From Methanomassiliicoccales archaeon (GTDB lineage: Archaea; Thermoplasmatota; Thermoplasmata; Methanomassiliicoccales; UBA472): 64,000 nt of DNA. The DNA lies in NCBI GenBank assembly GCA_035527755.1, contig DATKZX010000007.1, positions 1 through 64,000 on the forward strand, written 5' to 3'. Of the stretch, positions 46,501-55,217 are shown piece by piece; positions within the stretch are counted from its first letter, which is position 1; each line of letters begins with the position of its first letter. The position numbers and the translations under genes are program-made. The notes under the pieces are model-generated. The model saw only the letters and a program-made list of their open reading frames with translations, made no database searches and had not been told where the DNA came from.

Positions 46501-47739
46501 ATGAAATTGAAATTCTTAGGCGGCGCCGAAATGGTTGGCAAGCTAGGTATGCTTGTCGAAAACCAGGGCGCCAATATATTGTTCGAGTACGGTCTCCGTC
46601 TGGTCAAGAAGGAACCTCCGGAGTTCCCGTTGCCGGCCCCAAAGGTCGAAGGGGTGTTCATCACCCATTCCCATCTGGACCACAGCGGTGCAGTGCCATT
46701 ACTGGTCCAACAGCAGGATTGCGACGTCTATTGCAACGATCTGACCATGGAGGTCGCCTCTCTGCTGTTCCGGGACTCCATCAAGATCGCCAAGTCTGAG
46801 GATTATAGTCATATCCTGCGTTACACCGAAAACGATGTCCGCCGTACTTTGGAGAACTTCAAGTTCATTGCTCCAGGGGACACTCATTCCATCGCTGGGA
46901 TGGAGGTGCGGGCGCACTCCGCAGGGCATATTCCCGGGGCGCAGATGTACGAGATAAAGGGAGAGTCGACCACCCTGTTCACTGGCGACCTGCACACTCA
47001 GAGCACCTGGCTCACCCACGGAGCGAAACCGGTCAAGTGTGACAACCTGGTCATCGAGGCCACCTACGCCGGTCGAAATCATCCACCTCGAAAGAATAGC
47101 GAAGCCCTTTTGATCCAGAAGGTACGCGAGGTGGTCGAGCGGGGAGGCACGGCCATCATACCATGCTTTGCCGTCGGACGAATGCAGGAGGTCATGTTGA
47201 TCCTCAAGGACCTCAACTATGATATGTGGGTGGATGGAATGGGAAAGGTCGTCAACGGCATGTACTTGGATTATCCGAACTATCTGCGCAACGTCAAGGA
47301 CTTCAAGATGGCCAGGCGCAAGTTCCAGCCTGTGCGGTCCGCCCCCGCCAGAGATAGGGCACGAAGGGGACAGGTGATCATCACTACCAGCGGCATGCTT
47401 GACGGAGGTCCGGTGCTGCACTACCTGGACGATCAAAAGGACAATTCCAAGAGCGCGGTCATGATGACCGGGTATCAGGCCGAGAACTCCAATGGCCGAA
47501 TGCTGTTGGAGAAGGGAGTGATAGAGACTCCGAAGGGAATTTCCAAGATCCAGTGCGAGGTCATGACCTTCGATCTGTCCGCTCACGCCGACCACGACGA
47601 GCTGTTGAGCTTCATCAAAGGTTGCCAGCCAGAAAAAGTGGTGCTGATGCACTCCGACAACCGCGAAGAGCTGGCCCAGGACCTGGAAGGGGATTATGAA
47701 GTGTTCATGCCCCAGAGCGGTAACTGGTTCGAGGTCTGA
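46501..47739 (+). CDS. Beta-CASP metallo-beta-lactamase RNase (aCPSF2-type)
   Basis: 412 aa. Zinc motif FITHSHLDHSG, then HSAGHIPGA, TGDLHT, and beta-CASP motifs (PCFAVGRMQE, ITTSGMLDGGP, LSAHADHDELL). It lacks the N-terminal KH domains of aCPSF1, so belongs to the aCPSF2 or aRNase J side. Should cleave or trim RNA, for example in mRNA turnover. GAGGTTGA precedes the ATG; 26 bases after yjbQ, possibly the same transcript. Confidence 0.88.
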   Translation: MKLKFLGGAEMVGKLGMLVENQGANILFEYGLRLVKKEPPEFPLPAPKVEGVFITHSHLDHSGAVPLLVQQQDCDVYCNDLTMEVASLLFRDSIKIAKSEDYSHILRYTENDVRRTLENFKFIAPGDTHSIAGMEVRAHSAGHIPGAQMYEIKGESTTLFTGDLHTQSTWLTHGAKPVKCDNLVIEATYAGRNHPPRKNSEALLIQKVREVVERGGTAIIPCFAVGRMQEVMLILKDLNYDMWVDGMGKVVNGMYLDYPNYLRNVKDFKMARRKFQPVRSAPARDRARRGQVIITTSGMLDGGPVLHYLDDQKDNSKSAVMMTGYQAENSNGRMLLEKGVIETPKGISKIQCEVMTFDLSAHADHDELLSFIKGCQPEKVVLMHSDNREELAQDLEGDYEVFMPQSGNWFEV

Positions 47740-47776
47740 GACGAGCTTTGATATCGGTTAAAGGAGATTGAGGAGC

Positions 47777-48592
47777 ATGGACCTCATCGACCTTTATCTC
47801 CAGGAGGATCTGGGGGAAGGGGACATAACCTCCCTGGCCTTGGTAGACGACCGTACAGGCCGGGCGATCATCACCTCTGGTGAGGACGGGGTCATCGCCG
47901 GTGTCGAGGAGGCCATCGAGGTCTTTCGAAGGACAGGCTGCACCTGCCATGCACTGGCGGACGACGGTGCGCGCGTCGTTAAAGGCCAAGAGGTTCTGGA
48001 GGTGCTCGGTCCCTGGAAGGGGATACTGGCTGGGGAGCGGTTATCTCTCAATATCATCATGCGTATGAGCGGCATCGCCACCCTCACGCGGCAGGTGGTG
48101 GAATCATGCCACAAGGCAAACCCCAACGTGGTCATAGCCGCCACCCGCAAGACCACGCCAGGATTCCGTCGATATGAGAAAAAGGCGGTACGTCTGGGTG
48201 GAGGGGACCCGCACCGTTTCAGACTGGACGATGCTTTTCTGATCAAGGACAACCACCTGACGGTGGTCGGCGGGGTCTTCCGTGCAGTACGGAAGGCGCA
48301 GGCCTATTCCTTCGGCAAGAAGGTGGAAATTGAAGTTGAGTCGCTGGAGCAGGCCCAGGAAGCTGCTCGGGCCTCGGCCGATATCATCATGTTGGACAAC
48401 ATGACCCCCTCCCAGGCCAAGGAATGCTACATCGCCATCAAGGCCATAGAGAGCAGGATCAAGGTCGAGGTCAGCGGAGGTATCACTCCGCAGAAAGCCA
48501 AGGAATACGCGCATTACGCCGACATCATCTCGTTAGGAGCGCTTACCCATTCGGCCGCATCCGTTCACTTCTCGCTGCACATAGTGGAATGA
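47777..48592 (+). CDS. nadC: Nicotinate-nucleotide pyrophosphorylase (quinolinate PRTase)
   Basis: 271 aa from ATG at 47777, with GGAGATTGAGGAG before it; a TTG at 47768 is not favoured. ATRKTTPGFRRYEKKAV is the phosphoribosyl-binding signature, and EVSGGITPQ the C-terminal phosphate site. Makes nicotinate mononucleotide from quinolinate in NAD synthesis. No nadA/nadB is in view. Confidence 0.93.
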   Translation: MDLIDLYLQEDLGEGDITSLALVDDRTGRAIITSGEDGVIAGVEEAIEVFRRTGCTCHALADDGARVVKGQEVLEVLGPWKGILAGERLSLNIIMRMSGIATLTRQVVESCHKANPNVVIAATRKTTPGFRRYEKKAVRLGGGDPHRFRLDDAFLIKDNHLTVVGGVFRAVRKAQAYSFGKKVEIEVESLEQAQEAARASADIIMLDNMTPSQAKECYIAIKAIESRIKVEVSGGITPQKAKEYAHYADIISLGALTHSAASVHFSLHIVE

Positions 48593-49036
48593 TCAGTAGC
48601 GTTTAGGCACATTCCCCTGGCGGTTATGTTCTTCAGCACATCGGTAGGCGTCGACCACCTGTATGACGAAGAAGACCAGGTAGATGACGATAGCAATCAA
48701 GGACCACCACACGAAATCGAAAGGGTTCTCCATCGTGATAAAGAACAATCCTGGAGCGAAGGAAAGGCCGACCAGGGACATCAGTATTATGATGGCGATG
48801 CCCCTCATCACCCTACCGACATATATCTGTCCCACTCCAGGTAACAATAGGGACAGAATGACGGCAATTATCGGGTCCTTGCGGTCCACCGCCCAGGTGT
48901 ACGTCACGTTATTAACGTAAGGGTTTGCCGACTCCTGATGCAGTCCGGCGTATCCCGTGGCAGACGGTGCACCGCAGCGATCGCAGAACGATCCCCCCTC
49001 CCTGATCTGATTTCCGCACTTGGAACAGTAAGACAT
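48593..49036 (-). CDS. Zinc-ribbon plus TM2-like membrane protein
   Basis: 147 aa. N-terminal ribbon YCSKCGNQ and FCDRCGA, then two or three helices with LLPGVGQIYVGRVMRG, the TM2-domain-like turn. GGAGGAAGG precedes the ATG. Function unknown. Confidence 0.75.
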   Translation of the reverse strand: MSYCSKCGNQIREGGSFCDRCGAPSATGYAGLHQESANPYVNNVTYTWAVDRKDPIIAVILSLLLPGVGQIYVGRVMRGIAIIILMSLVGLSFAPGLFFITMENPFDFVWWSLIAIVIYLVFFVIQVVDAYRCAEEHNRQGNVPKRY

Positions 49037-49118
49037 CCTTCCTCCCTATAGAGAAAACATCAATCACGTAAATCATCATTTCGAAAGTGTTTTATCATCG
49101 TCGATCACTGGGCGGTCC

Positions 49119-49298
49119 ATGGACTTCGAGAAGTATGAATGCCAGTTCTGCGGTCGACCGGCCAAGCAGTACGTGTTCGCCGCCATGGTCTGTGAGAGCG
49201 AGGAATGCGTGGATAAGGCCCGGGAGGAACGAGGCGGTCCTGGTGGCCATATGAAAGCCAAGGTCCATGGCGACATCGTGGACATCAAGGACGATTGA
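49119..49298 (+). CDS. 59-aa four-cysteine microprotein
   Basis: MDFEKYECQFC then Cys8-x2-Cys11 and Cys25-x4-Cys30, with an acidic C-terminus; likely one zinc site. TTTTATCATC about 25 bases upstream gives a leaderless start. Four-base overlap with the next reading frame's earliest start is possible. Confidence 0.6.
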   Translation: MDFEKYECQFCGRPAKQYVFAAMVCESEECVDKAREERGGPGGHMKAKVHGDIVDIKDD

Positions 49299-49312
49299 TA
49301 TACTCAGGGAAT

Positions 49313-50053
49313 ATGATTAATAGCCCCCTGCTCCCATCATCCTTCCGGATGCTCGCCAGGATAGTTGGATTCGCTAAGACCTCATTGCTTGACTGGGATG
49401 GCATGGTGGCCACCACGATATATCTTCAGGGATGCAATCTTCGTTGCCCCTTCTGCCACAATGTCGACCTATTGTCCACCAACGCCGAGGTGGACGAGAT
49501 TCCATGGGGATCGATCGAGGAATATCTTCTGGAAAACATCGATTTCCTGGACGGGGTCGTCATTACCGGTGGAGAACCTACTCTGAACGAAGACCTTCCC
49601 GAGCTGATCTCCAGGGTCAGAGCATTGGGTCTCAAGGTCAAATTGGACACCAATGGTACCAACCCGGAAATGCTGGACGACCTGATCAAGGCCGGCCTTC
49701 TCGATTTTGTGGCCATGGACCTCAAGGGACCGTTAGACCTCAAATATGACCAGCTGTGCGGTGCCTCCGTGGACCTGGTGGCGATCAAGAGCTCCATCAA
49801 TACGATCATGACCTCAGGCATCGATTACGAGTTCCGCACCACTGTGGTGCCGCATCACCTGAACGCCCAGGACATAGAGCGCATGGCCGCTTTCATCGGC
49901 GGAGCCAAGAAGTATGCGCTTCAGCAGTTCAGGAACGAACGGACCCTGGACCCCCGTTTGAGCAAGGTCGATCCGTACGGTGAAGGCGTGATCCTTGGAA
50001 TGGGTGAGATCGCTCGCAAGTACGTCCGCAAGGTGGTATTGCGCGGAATTTGA
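49313..50053 (+). CDS. Radical SAM activating enzyme (anaerobic NrdG-like)
   Basis: 246 aa. CNLRCPFCHN supplies the iron-sulfur cysteines; VITGGEPTLN and DTNGTNPEML follow. Resembles the activase of the anaerobic ribonucleotide reductase and its relatives. The start is uncertain (TTG 49295, ATG 49313 or ATG 49349, where MLARIVGFAKTSLLDW resembles family N-termini). No reductase gene in view. Confidence 0.82.
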   Translation: MINSPLLPSSFRMLARIVGFAKTSLLDWDGMVATTIYLQGCNLRCPFCHNVDLLSTNAEVDEIPWGSIEEYLLENIDFLDGVVITGGEPTLNEDLPELISRVRALGLKVKLDTNGTNPEMLDDLIKAGLLDFVAMDLKGPLDLKYDQLCGASVDLVAIKSSINTIMTSGIDYEFRTTVVPHHLNAQDIERMAAFIGGAKKYALQQFRNERTLDPRLSKVDPYGEGVILGMGEIARKYVRKVVLRGI

Positions 50054-50128
50054 TAAATGTCCAAGGAGATTTTAATATCTGGTAAGGTCATGGAACCTCG
50101 TTCGGCCACGAGGTCCGGGGGAAACACG

Positions 50129-50845
50129 ATGGAAGCAGGCGACAGCAGGCTCAAGACATACATAGAAGGGTTCGATCGCATCCTTGAAGGTGGAATACCG
50201 CAAGGGCACATAGTGCTGGTTGCCGGCACGCCCGGGACTATGAAATCGTCCATAACCTATTACATGCTCTACAATCATGCCATGGAATCGGAACGGACCT
50301 CCGTTTACGTGACACTGGAGCAAAGCCGGGAAAGCTTGATGCGACAGATGGAAAAGATGGGCATGAACAATGAAAAGGTCAAGGACCAGTTGCATGTGCT
50401 GGACCTGGGCATCATCCGCAAGAAGCTCAAAGAGATCGCTGGCGGAACGTCGTGGTTGCATGTGTTCAAGACCTACATCTCCAATCTGAAGCAGAACCTG
50501 GACTTCGACATGCTGGTCATTGATTCCATGGAAGTGCTGGAGACGATGGCGGAGATACGCAATCGCCGCACCGACCTCTTTTATTTCTTTGAATGGCTGC
50601 ACGACCTAGGGGTCACGGTCTTCCTCATATCGGAAAGTTCTGCTGATCGTCTGATCGAAGGTAAGTTCGATGAAGGATACCTATCCGACGGCATCATCAC
50701 ATTGAAGATGCAGGTCGTCCGGGACGTGGAGATGCAAAGACGTATCCGCTGCGTGAAAATGAGAGAGACCAACCACGATCCTTCCTACTACTCTCTCCTA
50801 TACAACAACGGTCATTTCCAAGTGACGCGGGTCATAAGTGAGTGA
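50129..50845 (+). CDS. KaiC-like RecA-fold ATPase (copy 1)
   Basis: 238 aa from the ATG at 50129 (GGGGGAA upstream); the longer frame to 50057 is not favoured because a TATA-like TTTTAATATC lies inside it. Walker A is GTPGTMKS (33-40), where Met replaces the usual Gly of GTGKT; Walker B is DMLVIDS; the catalytic pair reads LEQS, not EE. The same three features recur in the two following paralogues. Likely a signalling or regulatory ATPase. Overlaps the next gene by eight bases. Confidence 0.85.
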   Translation: MEAGDSRLKTYIEGFDRILEGGIPQGHIVLVAGTPGTMKSSITYYMLYNHAMESERTSVYVTLEQSRESLMRQMEKMGMNNEKVKDQLHVLDLGIIRKKLKEIAGGTSWLHVFKTYISNLKQNLDFDMLVIDSMEVLETMAEIRNRRTDLFYFFEWLHDLGVTVFLISESSADRLIEGKFDEGYLSDGIITLKMQVVRDVEMQRRIRCVKMRETNHDPSYYSLLYNNGHFQVTRVISE

Positions 50846-52184
50846 TCCCATGCTTCCCCGAAGCAGATACGAATGCCCTCGCTGCGGCTTCGGAGTGCGT
50901 CCAAGGGACGAGCAGTGTGGTCGCTGCGGTGAGAGCATGAACCCCACTGTCACCAAACCTGTAGAGGTCACCTTTTCCGCCGTGCGTTTGAACAATATGA
51001 AGATCGAGGAGTGTTCCACCATGCGTATCCGCTCCGTGGAAGCCATACCGGTGGCTAGACCTGACACGACAATACAGTTCAGGAGCGACAGTCTGGAGCG
51101 ACGTGAGAAGGCCCTGGTGGAAAAGGAGAGAAAACTGGAGGCTTTGGCCGAAAGCCTGAAGGAGAGGTCTCAGAGGCTCGAATCGTTAGAAGAGGAAAAG
51201 GCCGTCGAGCAGATGTCCGAACGTTCGAATATGGACGAGCTTAGGCAGAAGGTCAGAGAGGACCTGTTACGTCAATTTCAGCCGGAACTCGAGGCACTGC
51301 AGTCTCAACTGGAGGTCAAGGAGGCAGAGCTAGAGGAGGCTCAATTAAGGGCTAGGATGCTCGAGGCCGGTGAATTGATCGAGCAGCCGGTGGACCAGGA
51401 AGAGATGGCCCGGATAACCGAGGAGATATTTCAGGAGCTGCGATCGCAGGTCGACTCACCACCGAAGGTGATCGATGCCGGTCTGATAATGACCAAGATC
51501 CCGAAGCTCGACAAGGTGCTGGGCGGCGGCATTCCCCATGGACATACCATTCTCTTCAACGGGGCGCCCGGTACCATGAAGAGCATTCTTACCTACACGA
51601 TCCTTTACAAGGCCGCCCTTGATGATAGGACGAAAGGGCTGTACCTATCCCTGGAGCAGAGCAGTCGGTCGATCATGCGTCAGATGGAGAAGATGGGAAT
51701 GCCGTTGTCGGCAACCGAAGGGCGGTTGGTAGTGGCAGACCTGAATGGTATGCGAGAGAGCATGAGCGAGGAACAGGGCACCTGGCGGGATATGATTTTA
51801 CATTACGTGCAGAAGATGCAACGGGAGATGGAGTTCAAGATATTCGTCCTCGACTCCCTGGAATCGTTCAAGGCCATCACAGAACACAGCTTCAATAGGC
51901 AGGACCTCAAGGACCTGTTCGACTGGTTCAAATCACTGGGCATAACCGTGCTGGTGATCTCAGAGAACACCTCCGATGAGTGGGACGAGTCAAATCAGGG
52001 TGAAGCCTACCTTTCGGACGGCATCATAGAGCTATCGATGCACGAAATGAACGATTCACGAGTGCAACGCTGGATTCGCTGCGTGAAGATGCGCGGAATG
52101 AACACCGACCCTCGTTTCTTCAATATATTCCACGATGGAAATGAGTTCAATCTCTCCCTGCCGCTAGCGAATCAGCCCTTTTAA
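50838..52184 (+). CDS. Zinc-ribbon / coiled-coil / KaiC-like ATPase fusion (copy 2)
   Basis: 448 aa. N-terminal ribbon CPRCGFGV and CGRCGES (12-35), a coiled coil of about 90 residues (LERREKALVEKERKLEALAE onward), then the ATPase with GAPGTMKS as Walker A. Alone among the three in carrying sensor-like and coiled regions. GTG at 50838 overlaps the previous stop; ATG at 50850 is possible. Likely a scaffold or sensor for the trio. Confidence 0.85.
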   Translation: MSDPMLPRSRYECPRCGFGVRPRDEQCGRCGESMNPTVTKPVEVTFSAVRLNNMKIEECSTMRIRSVEAIPVARPDTTIQFRSDSLERREKALVEKERKLEALAESLKERSQRLESLEEEKAVEQMSERSNMDELRQKVREDLLRQFQPELEALQSQLEVKEAELEEAQLRARMLEAGELIEQPVDQEEMARITEEIFQELRSQVDSPPKVIDAGLIMTKIPKLDKVLGGGIPHGHTILFNGAPGTMKSILTYTILYKAALDDRTKGLYLSLEQSSRSIMRQMEKMGMPLSATEGRLVVADLNGMRESMSEEQGTWRDMILHYVQKMQREMEFKIFVLDSLESFKAITEHSFNRQDLKDLFDWFKSLGITVLVISENTSDEWDESNQGEAYLSDGIIELSMHEMNDSRVQRWIRCVKMRGMNTDPRFFNIFHDGNEFNLSLPLANQPF

Positions 52185-52233
52185 TCTGAAAACGGTATTA
52201 TATACCTATAACAGGTTATATTTCCGCGAGGGG

Positions 52234-52953
52234 ATGGGCATCGAAATAGACCGGGTCAAGACATATATTCACAATTTCGATGATTATATCCAGGGTGGAG
52301 TTCCGAAGGGACATGTCATTCTTATCTCTGGGACGCCTGGAACAATGAAATCCTCGGTCTGCTACAGCATTCTTTACAACAACGCTAAGAACAACGGCAC
52401 ACGAAGCGTGTACATGACCTTGGAGCAGAGCAAGGAGAACCTATTGCAGCAGATGAACCTCATGGGCATGAACGACCCAGAGGTGCAATCCAAGGTCTAT
52501 GTGCTGGACCTGGCCATGATCCGCAAGAACGTCACCGAGATGATGGCCAAGGGTTCCTGGCTCCAGGTATTCAAGATGTACGCCGAGACCGTCCGGAAGG
52601 AGATGGGTTATGACATCCTGGTATTGGACTCCCTGGACGTGCTGGAGATGGCGGCCCAGCTGAACAGCGATCGGCGGAACGATCTGTTCTACCTCTTCAT
52701 GTGGCTGAGGGAATTGGGGATCACCTCTTTCCTGATCTCGGAGACGTCCCCGGACCAGATGTTCGGCAGCCGTTTCGAGGAAGGCTATCTGGCGGATGGC
52801 GTCATATCCCTCAAATTGCAGAACATCGGGGAATCTGATGTTCAGCGTAGGATCAGGGCGGTGAAGCTACGCTCCACCAACCACAAGACCGGATACTTTT
52901 CGCTGATGTTCAACGACGGTATGTTCAGAGCGACCCAGGTCATCAACGAGTGA
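52234..52953 (+). CDS. KaiC-like RecA-fold ATPase (copy 3)
   Basis: 239 aa. Closest to copy 1 in length and sequence; GTPGTMKS at 33-40, Walker B DILVLDSL, LEQSKENL. Has its own TATA-like ATTATATACC near 52201, leaderless. All three copies lie in one direction with nothing else between them. Confidence 0.85.
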   Translation: MGIEIDRVKTYIHNFDDYIQGGVPKGHVILISGTPGTMKSSVCYSILYNNAKNNGTRSVYMTLEQSKENLLQQMNLMGMNDPEVQSKVYVLDLAMIRKNVTEMMAKGSWLQVFKMYAETVRKEMGYDILVLDSLDVLEMAAQLNSDRRNDLFYLFMWLRELGITSFLISETSPDQMFGSRFEEGYLADGVISLKLQNIGESDVQRRIRAVKLRSTNHKTGYFSLMFNDGMFRATQVINE

Positions 52954-53014
52954 GCCGGTGGCGCCAATCTATAAACATTTTTATATCCCCTTCCCATTTG
53001 CATGGCCTACCGAG

Positions 53015-53090
53015 GGGCTCATGGTCTAGCGGTTATGACGTCTGCTTCACACGCAGAAGGTCGCCGGTTCGAATCCGGCTGAGCCCACCA
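53015..53090 (+). tRNA. trnV: tRNA-Val (anticodon CAC)
   Basis: Acceptor GGGCTCA / TGAGCCC, D arm GTC..GAC, anticodon stem TCTGC / GCAGA with loop TTCACAC (anticodon CAC at 53048-53050), T arm GCCGG-TTCGAAT-CCGGC, discriminator A and encoded CCA. A TATA-like TTTTTATATC lies about 25 bases before the 5' end. Confidence 0.97.
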
Positions 53091-53126
53091 CTTGTCTTAT
53101 CCAGACAATTATTTTTTGAATTCAAT

Positions 53127-53306
53127 TCAAACGTTTTCAGCCTTTATAGCTGGCTCGGGTGGAAACATCGTTTTGTATGCTTCATTGACCCTCATAAGGC
53201 CAAGTACGGCTAAGGTACATTCGTAGGTCACAGCATCACTCAAATCTTTCTTTTGTCCTGTTTTGAATTGAGCCAGGACCTTAAACGAATCTCCTTTCCA
53301 GATCAT
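53127..53306 (-). CDS. 59-aa protein of unknown function
   Basis: ATG start; composition (FKVLAQFKTGQKKDLSDAVT, then ECTLAVLGLMRVNEAYKTMF) is that of a real compact helical protein. Not recognised. Inside the tRNA-bounded islet, on the strand opposite its neighbours. Confidence 0.45.
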   Translation of the reverse strand: MIWKGDSFKVLAQFKTGQKKDLSDAVTYECTLAVLGLMRVNEAYKTMFPPEPAIKAENV

Positions 53307-53387
53307 GGTCCAGAACGTCCTTGTCGACCTCTTTGAACATGATAATAATCTATAAATATTACATGGTGCATTTGTTGCAATGGTGAT

Positions 53388-53732
53388 ATGGTGACAGAAT
53401 CAACCGAAACAACATCACAGAACGACTTGGGTAATGATACCACATTCCGTGATAATGTGCTCCGCCAGCTGCGGGTGAAGGGAGCTAAGGGAACGCCTGA
53501 CCCAGAGGACACCTATGTCCCGATGGTCCAAATGGAACCGAGTGAGGGTAGGGCCGCGAGATGGTTCGGTTCAGTGATCGGCGCCGGCCTCTTTCTCTTC
53601 GGAGCATTTTGGTTCCTGGCCATACTCGGGTACCCCTTTCCCTGGACCACTGTCTTCCCGGTGATCGCCATGTTCGTGGGTGGGTTCTTCATCGCCGCGG
53701 CAATTGCGACCGGCAGACCTCGTAAGAGATAG
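53388..53732 (+). CDS. Small two-helix membrane protein
   Basis: 114 aa. Disordered acidic N-terminus (about 55 aa) and two helices (SVIGAGLFLFGAFWFLAIL, VFPVIAMFVGGFFIAAAI). TATA-like TCTATAAATATTA near 53355 gives a leaderless start. Function unknown; first gene of the islet's plus-strand run. Confidence 0.65.
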   Translation: MVTESTETTSQNDLGNDTTFRDNVLRQLRVKGAKGTPDPEDTYVPMVQMEPSEGRAARWFGSVIGAGLFLFGAFWFLAILGYPFPWTTVFPVIAMFVGGFFIAAAIATGRPRKR

Positions 53733-53745
53733 GAGCGCTGCCAAC

Positions 53746-54129
53746 ATGACCGACGTTACCATTCGGGGCATAGAGGATGATGTTTATGCCAAATTTACCG
53801 CAGAGGCCAAGAAACGCGACCTTTCCATAGGCGAGCTGACGACCATCGTGATGCGCGCCCTAGTGGAGGAAATCGGTACTACAAACTATCGCATCGGAAG
53901 CCTGAACGCCCTCCTCGTCACAAGGAAGGACCTGGAGTCGCTCAGCGGACCGGTACTATTCTACGACATCAAGACGCTGGAATTCGCCGATGACATCGAT
54001 TGGGAGCTTTTCGACCGGAATGTTATGTCCATCAAGCGTAGCGGCAAGGTCCTGATCCCCCCCTCCCTCACTAAGTTCCAGGTCCTCACTAAGTGCTCTG
54101 CAGTAGGAGAGGTCAAGACGAAAAACTGA
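53746..54129 (+). CDS. Ribbon-helix-helix-like regulator with unknown C-terminal domain
   Basis: 127 aa. Residues 1-45 (TDVTIRGIEDDVYAKFTAEA) fit a ribbon-helix-helix DNA-binding unit of antitoxin type. About 80 further residues (LNALLVTRKDLESLSGPVL onward) are unrecognised. No toxin gene is beside it. The ATG follows GGAGCG. Confidence 0.6.
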   Translation: MTDVTIRGIEDDVYAKFTAEAKKRDLSIGELTTIVMRALVEEIGTTNYRIGSLNALLVTRKDLESLSGPVLFYDIKTLEFADDIDWELFDRNVMSIKRSGKVLIPPSLTKFQVLTKCSAVGEVKTKN

Positions 54130-54156
54130 GCAATCGATATGGCCAGGGGGAAGGAC

Positions 54157-55143
54157 ATGAAAGCGATAATATGCACAAGATACGGGCCGCCTGAAGTTCT
54201 TCAGCTTGCGGAAGTGGAGAAACCGGTTCCTAAGGACAATGAGGTGCAAATAAGAGTATATGCGACGACAGTATCGCCGGCGGATTGCGCCTTTCGAAAG
54301 GGTAAGCCAATCATTGGAAGATTCTTCGCCGGTCTCCTCAAACCCAAATATATCCCTGGAGACGACCTTGCCGGGGAAATTGAATCAGTAGGCAAAGATG
54401 TTAAGGCATTCAAAAAAGGTGACCACGTCTTTGGATCCAGCGGTTCCAAATTTGGTGCGCACTCTGAATACAAATGTCTGCCTGAAGACGAAGCCTTGGC
54501 AATAATGCCGGCCAATTTGAACTATGGGGAAGCCGTCGCCGTCTCTTATTCGGGATTGACGGCGTTGCCGTTCCTTAGAGACAAGGCAAAAATTCAGAGC
54601 GGACAAGAGGTCCTCATCATTGGCGCTTCGGGATCGGTAGGTTCTATCGCAGTACAGCTTGCCAAGCACTTTGGGGCGGAGGTTACCGGGGTATGCAGTA
54701 CCAGAAATTTGGAATTGGTGAGATCTCTAGGGGCAGATAGGGTAGTTGATTACACGAAGGAGGATTTTACCAAAACAGGTCCGACCTATGATATCGTTTT
54801 TGACGCAGTGGGAAAGAGCTCTTTCTCATGTTGTAAAAGCTCACTTAAGGAAAGAGGCGTCTATCTCACCACCGTCCCCACCCTGACAATTATGCTCAGC
54901 ATGTTATGGTCTTCAATATCTAATCAGAAAAAAGCAAAGTTTGTGGCCACGGGTTTGAGGCCCCTGGGCGAAAAGGCCAAGGACCTCATCTTCCTCAAAG
55001 AGCTGTGTGAGGCAGGCAAGATAAGACCGGTCATTGATAGGCACTATCCGTTGGAACAGATCGCCGAGGCTCATCGCTATGTCGATGAAGGGCACAAAAA
55101 GGGAAATGTGATCATAACTTTGGAACATGAAGATAGAACCTAA
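54157..55143 (+). CDS. Zinc-independent MDR oxidoreductase (quinone reductase-like)
   Basis: 328 aa from the ATG at 54157 (GGGGGAAGG upstream); a frame adds six residues at 54139. IPGDDLAGEIESVG near 65, dinucleotide motif IIGASGSVGSIAVQLAKHFG and DAVGKSS. No zinc ligands, so of the zeta-crystallin type; reduces quinones or enones with NADPH. It uses many AT-rich codons unlike flanking genes, suggesting recent acquisition. Confidence 0.85.
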   Translation: MKAIICTRYGPPEVLQLAEVEKPVPKDNEVQIRVYATTVSPADCAFRKGKPIIGRFFAGLLKPKYIPGDDLAGEIESVGKDVKAFKKGDHVFGSSGSKFGAHSEYKCLPEDEALAIMPANLNYGEAVAVSYSGLTALPFLRDKAKIQSGQEVLIIGASGSVGSIAVQLAKHFGAEVTGVCSTRNLELVRSLGADRVVDYTKEDFTKTGPTYDIVFDAVGKSSFSCCKSSLKERGVYLTTVPTLTIMLSMLWSSISNQKKAKFVATGLRPLGEKAKDLIFLKELCEAGKIRPVIDRHYPLEQIAEAHRYVDEGHKKGNVIITLEHEDRT

Positions 55144-55217
55144 AAGAGCGCTTTAACCATCCCACGATCATTACTTACCAGATGTGGTTTTATTTATGAA
55201 ATTTTCCAAATCTTCTT

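Noticed and set aside
46699-47652. 317-aa frame antisense to the beta-CASP gene
   Set aside because: Shadow frame with low-complexity composition.
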